NCBI RefSeq assembly: GCF_025717045.1
Contig: NZ_JAOVZN010000007.1
Coordinates: 62,001 to 126,000, forward strand
Source of the DNA: Flavobacterium sp. SH_e
GTDB taxonomy: Bacteria; Bacteroidota; Bacteroidia; Flavobacteriales; Flavobacteriaceae
Length of the DNA stretch: 64,000 nt
Reading direction: 5' to 3'
A program made the translations under genes and the position numbers. Each line of letters begins with the position of its first letter. Position 1 is the stretch's first letter. Below are positions 62,091 through 64,000 of this stretch, piece by piece. The notes beneath the pieces were generated by a model. That model saw only the letters and a program-made list of their open reading frames with translations, did no database searches and was not told the DNA's origin.

Positions 62091-64000
62091 CTATTTTGAA
62101 ATTAATATAATGGTTCTAATATCATCAAACTCAATTTCTGTGCCGTTTTCTAACGTGTCAGCAAAAACAAGTTCGTCTGTTAATGTTTCAGACTTAATAT
62201 AGTCTTCGTTTTTTGAAACTGCATCTTCTAAAATACCGTTTCTTTTTATTTGAACTTTAATCTTATCCGTAACCTCAAATCCTGAATCTTTACGGATGTT
62301 TTGTATTCTATTTACTAATTCTCTGGCGATACCTTCGTTTTTCAATTCTTCGGTAAGAGTAATATCAAGCGCAACTGTTATTCCGTTTGAATTAGCAACT
62401 AACCATCCTTCGATATCTTGTGATGTAATTTCTACATCTTCTAGTGATAAAGTTACACTATTTCCTGCAATAACAATATCTAGCGTTCCTTGCTTGTCTA
62501 ATTGATTAATCTGATCTGCAGAAAAACCTTGTATCTCCTTAGAAATCAGACCCATATCTTTTCCAAAACGTGGTCCAAGAGCCTTAAAATTAGGCTTAAT
62601 CTGTTTTACCAAAATACCCGACGCATCGTCTAAAAGTTCGATTTCTTTAACATTTACCTCAGCTTTTACAAGGTCAGAAATCGCTTCGATTTCAGCACGC
62701 TGATTGTCGTCAAGTACTGGAATCATTACCTTTTGCAAAGGTTGACGAACTTTTATCATCTCTTTTTTACGCAGTGATAAAACCAAAGATGAGATAGTTT
62801 GCGCCTTCTGCATTTTACTTTCCAACGTTTTATTAACAAAGTTTTCGACAAATTTTGGGAATTCAGCCAAGTGAACACTAGCAAAATCCTCGGTTCCCGT
62901 AGATGATGTCAAATCTCTGTATAATTTATCCATAAAAAATGGAGCTACTGGAGCGCTCAATTTGCTTATAGTTAACAAACAAGTATAAAGCGTTTGGTAA
63001 GCCGCAATTTTATCTTTAGCGTATTCTCCTTTCCAGAAACGACGACGGCATAAACGAACGTACCAGTTACTTAAGTTTTCCTGAACGAAGTCAGAAATTG
63101 CTCTTGTAGCTTTCGTTGGCTCATAATCTTCATAACATTCATCAACGAATTTGATTAAAGAATGTAATTCAGAAATAATCCATTGATCGATCTCTGGTCT
63201 TTCGTTTAACGGAATTTCAGCTTCAGCATATTTAAATCCGTCGATGTTAGCATATAACGAGAAGAATGAATATGTGTTGTATAAAGTTCCAAAGAATTTA
63301 CGTTTAACCTCAGCAATTCCTTCAAGGTCAAACTTCAAGTTATCCCACGGATTTGCATTCATAATCATATACCAACGTGTAGCATCAGGACCGTTTTCTG
63401 CAATGGTCTTAAACGGGTCTATAGTATTTCCTTTACTCTTAGACATTTTAATTCCGTTTTTATCCAAAACAAGACCGTTTGAAACTACGTTTTTATATGC
63501 GATTTTATCAAAAACCAAAGTTCCGATAGCGTGTAAAGTATAAAACCATCCACGAGTTTGATCTACACCTTCAGCAATGAAATTCGCTGGAAAATCTTTG
63601 TTTCCGTCAATTTTATCTTTGTTTTCAAAAGGATAGTGCCATTGTGCATAAGGCATTGCTCCAGAATCGAACCAAACGTCGATTAGATCACTTTCGCGCT
63701 TCATTGGTTTTCCAGAAGCTGAAACCAAAGTGATAGCATCAACAACATTTTTGTGCAAATCGATTAAATCATAATTTGATTCAGACATATTTCCGATTTC
63801 AAATCCTTTAAACGGATTTTCTTTTTGGAAACCTGCTTCGATCGATTTTTCGATTGCATTGTACAATTCTTCAACAGAACCGATAATAACTTCTTCCGTT
63901 TTATCTTCTGTTCTCCAAATTGGCAACGGAATACCCCAATATCTAGAACGAGATAAGTTCCAATCATTAGCATTTTTAAGCCAATTTCCAAAACGTCCTT
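62091..64000 (-). CDS. ileS: Isoleucyl-tRNA synthetase (5' part cut by window edge)
   Basis: The reading frame stays open from the stop at 62091 to the window edge, giving the C-terminal 636 codons. The class I signature KMSKSKGN is visible (IKMSKSKGNTIDPFKT), preceded by WNLSRSRYWGIPLPIW and followed by the anticodon-binding domain and a C-terminal zinc- or RNA-binding segment. It charges tRNA-Ile and edits valine. The HIGH motif lies outside the window. The start given by the longest complete frame, 63926, is internal. Confidence 0.97.
   Translation of the reverse strand, partial: GRFGNWLKNANDWNLSRSRYWGIPLPIWRTEDKTEEVIIGSVEELYNAIEKSIEAGFQKENPFKGFEIGNMSESNYDLIDLHKNVVDAITLVSASGKPMKRESDLIDVWFDSGAMPYAQWHYPFENKDKIDGNKDFPANFIAEGVDQTRGWFYTLHAIGTLVFDKIAYKNVVSNGLVLDKNGIKMSKSKGNTIDPFKTIAENGPDATRWYMIMNANPWDNLKFDLEGIAEVKRKFFGTLYNTYSFFSLYANIDGFKYAEAEIPLNERPEIDQWIISELHSLIKFVDECYEDYEPTKATRAISDFVQENLSNWYVRLCRRRFWKGEYAKDKIAAYQTLYTCLLTISKLSAPVAPFFMDKLYRDLTSSTGTEDFASVHLAEFPKFVENFVNKTLESKMQKAQTISSLVLSLRKKEMIKVRQPLQKVMIPVLDDNQRAEIEAISDLVKAEVNVKEIELLDDASGILVKQIKPNFKALGPRFGKDMGLISKEIQGFSADQINQLDKQGTLDIVIAGNSVTLSLEDVEITSQDIEGWLVANSNGITVALDITLTEELKNEGIARELVNRIQNIRKDSGFEVTDKIKVQIKRNGILEDAVSKNEDYIKSETLTDELVFADTLENGTEIEFDDIRTIILISK

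Overview
The window is a 64 kb piece of an AT-rich chromosome from a Bacteroidota bacterium, most likely Flavobacterium or a close relative. The evidence is the -7 element TAnnTTTG (with TTG about 19-21 bases upstream) in front of many genes, a zinc-free L32, a b558-type sdhCAB operon, a mevalonate-pathway HMG-CoA synthase, OmpA with thrombospondin type-3 repeats, and dispersed intergenic palindromes of the kind common in flavobacterial genomes. Genes are mostly conserved housekeeping genes mixed with small exported proteins. There is no prophage, transposase, rRNA operon or CRISPR array. The left edge cuts a FAD-dependent oxidoreductase and the right edge cuts ileS.

Layout. 1-8.7 kb: oxidoreductase fragment, secreted S9 peptidase, a hybrid histidine kinase with REC and HPt domains, a convergent sigma-54 response regulator, and five tandem PepSY-like exported proteins headed by a candidate sigma-54 promoter and upstream repeats. 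8.8-14.5 kb: accC-accB-fabH, rpmF-DUF177, pdxA, ribE (fatty-acid and cofactor synthesis). 14.5-17.5 kb: small exported protein, solitary cytosine-5 methyltransferase with a Vsr-like nuclease, a CAT tRNA, methylmalonyl-CoA epimerase. 17.5-23.5 kb: two overlapping genes for exported proteins, an Ig-like lipoprotein, an omega-amidase-like nitrilase. 23.6-31.1 kb: GntP permease, RidA, D-threonine aldolase/D-serine dehydratase-like enzyme, M19 dipeptidase, DeoR regulator and GH20 hexosaminidase, which together read as a D-amino-acid and cell-wall or chitin salvage locus. 31-38 kb: sdhC-sdhA-[four-helix-bundle cassette]-sdhB and HMG-CoA synthase. 38-48 kb: small accessory genes (TPR, GNATs, NTF2-like, XRE), aminopeptidase P, ferritin, AIM24. 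48-64 kb: an alpha/beta hydrolase, two copies of a two-gene Roadblock/LC7-like module, addB, ompA, kbl, addA, lspA, a DksA-like gene and ileS.

The most interesting observations are: (1) the five-gene PepSY-like array with a TGGCAC-type promoter and upstream repeats next to a sigma-54 activator, which looks like a complete signalling-output unit; (2) the duplicated Roadblock-like gene pair without any GTPase gene beside it, one copy lying between dksA and lspA; (3) a four-helix-bundle gene bordered by inverted repeats inside the sdh operon; (4) the D-amino-acid operon; (5) several families of intergenic palindromic repeats, three of which are piled up at 44.5-44.83 kb. All functional statements come from reading motifs by eye; no database search was run.
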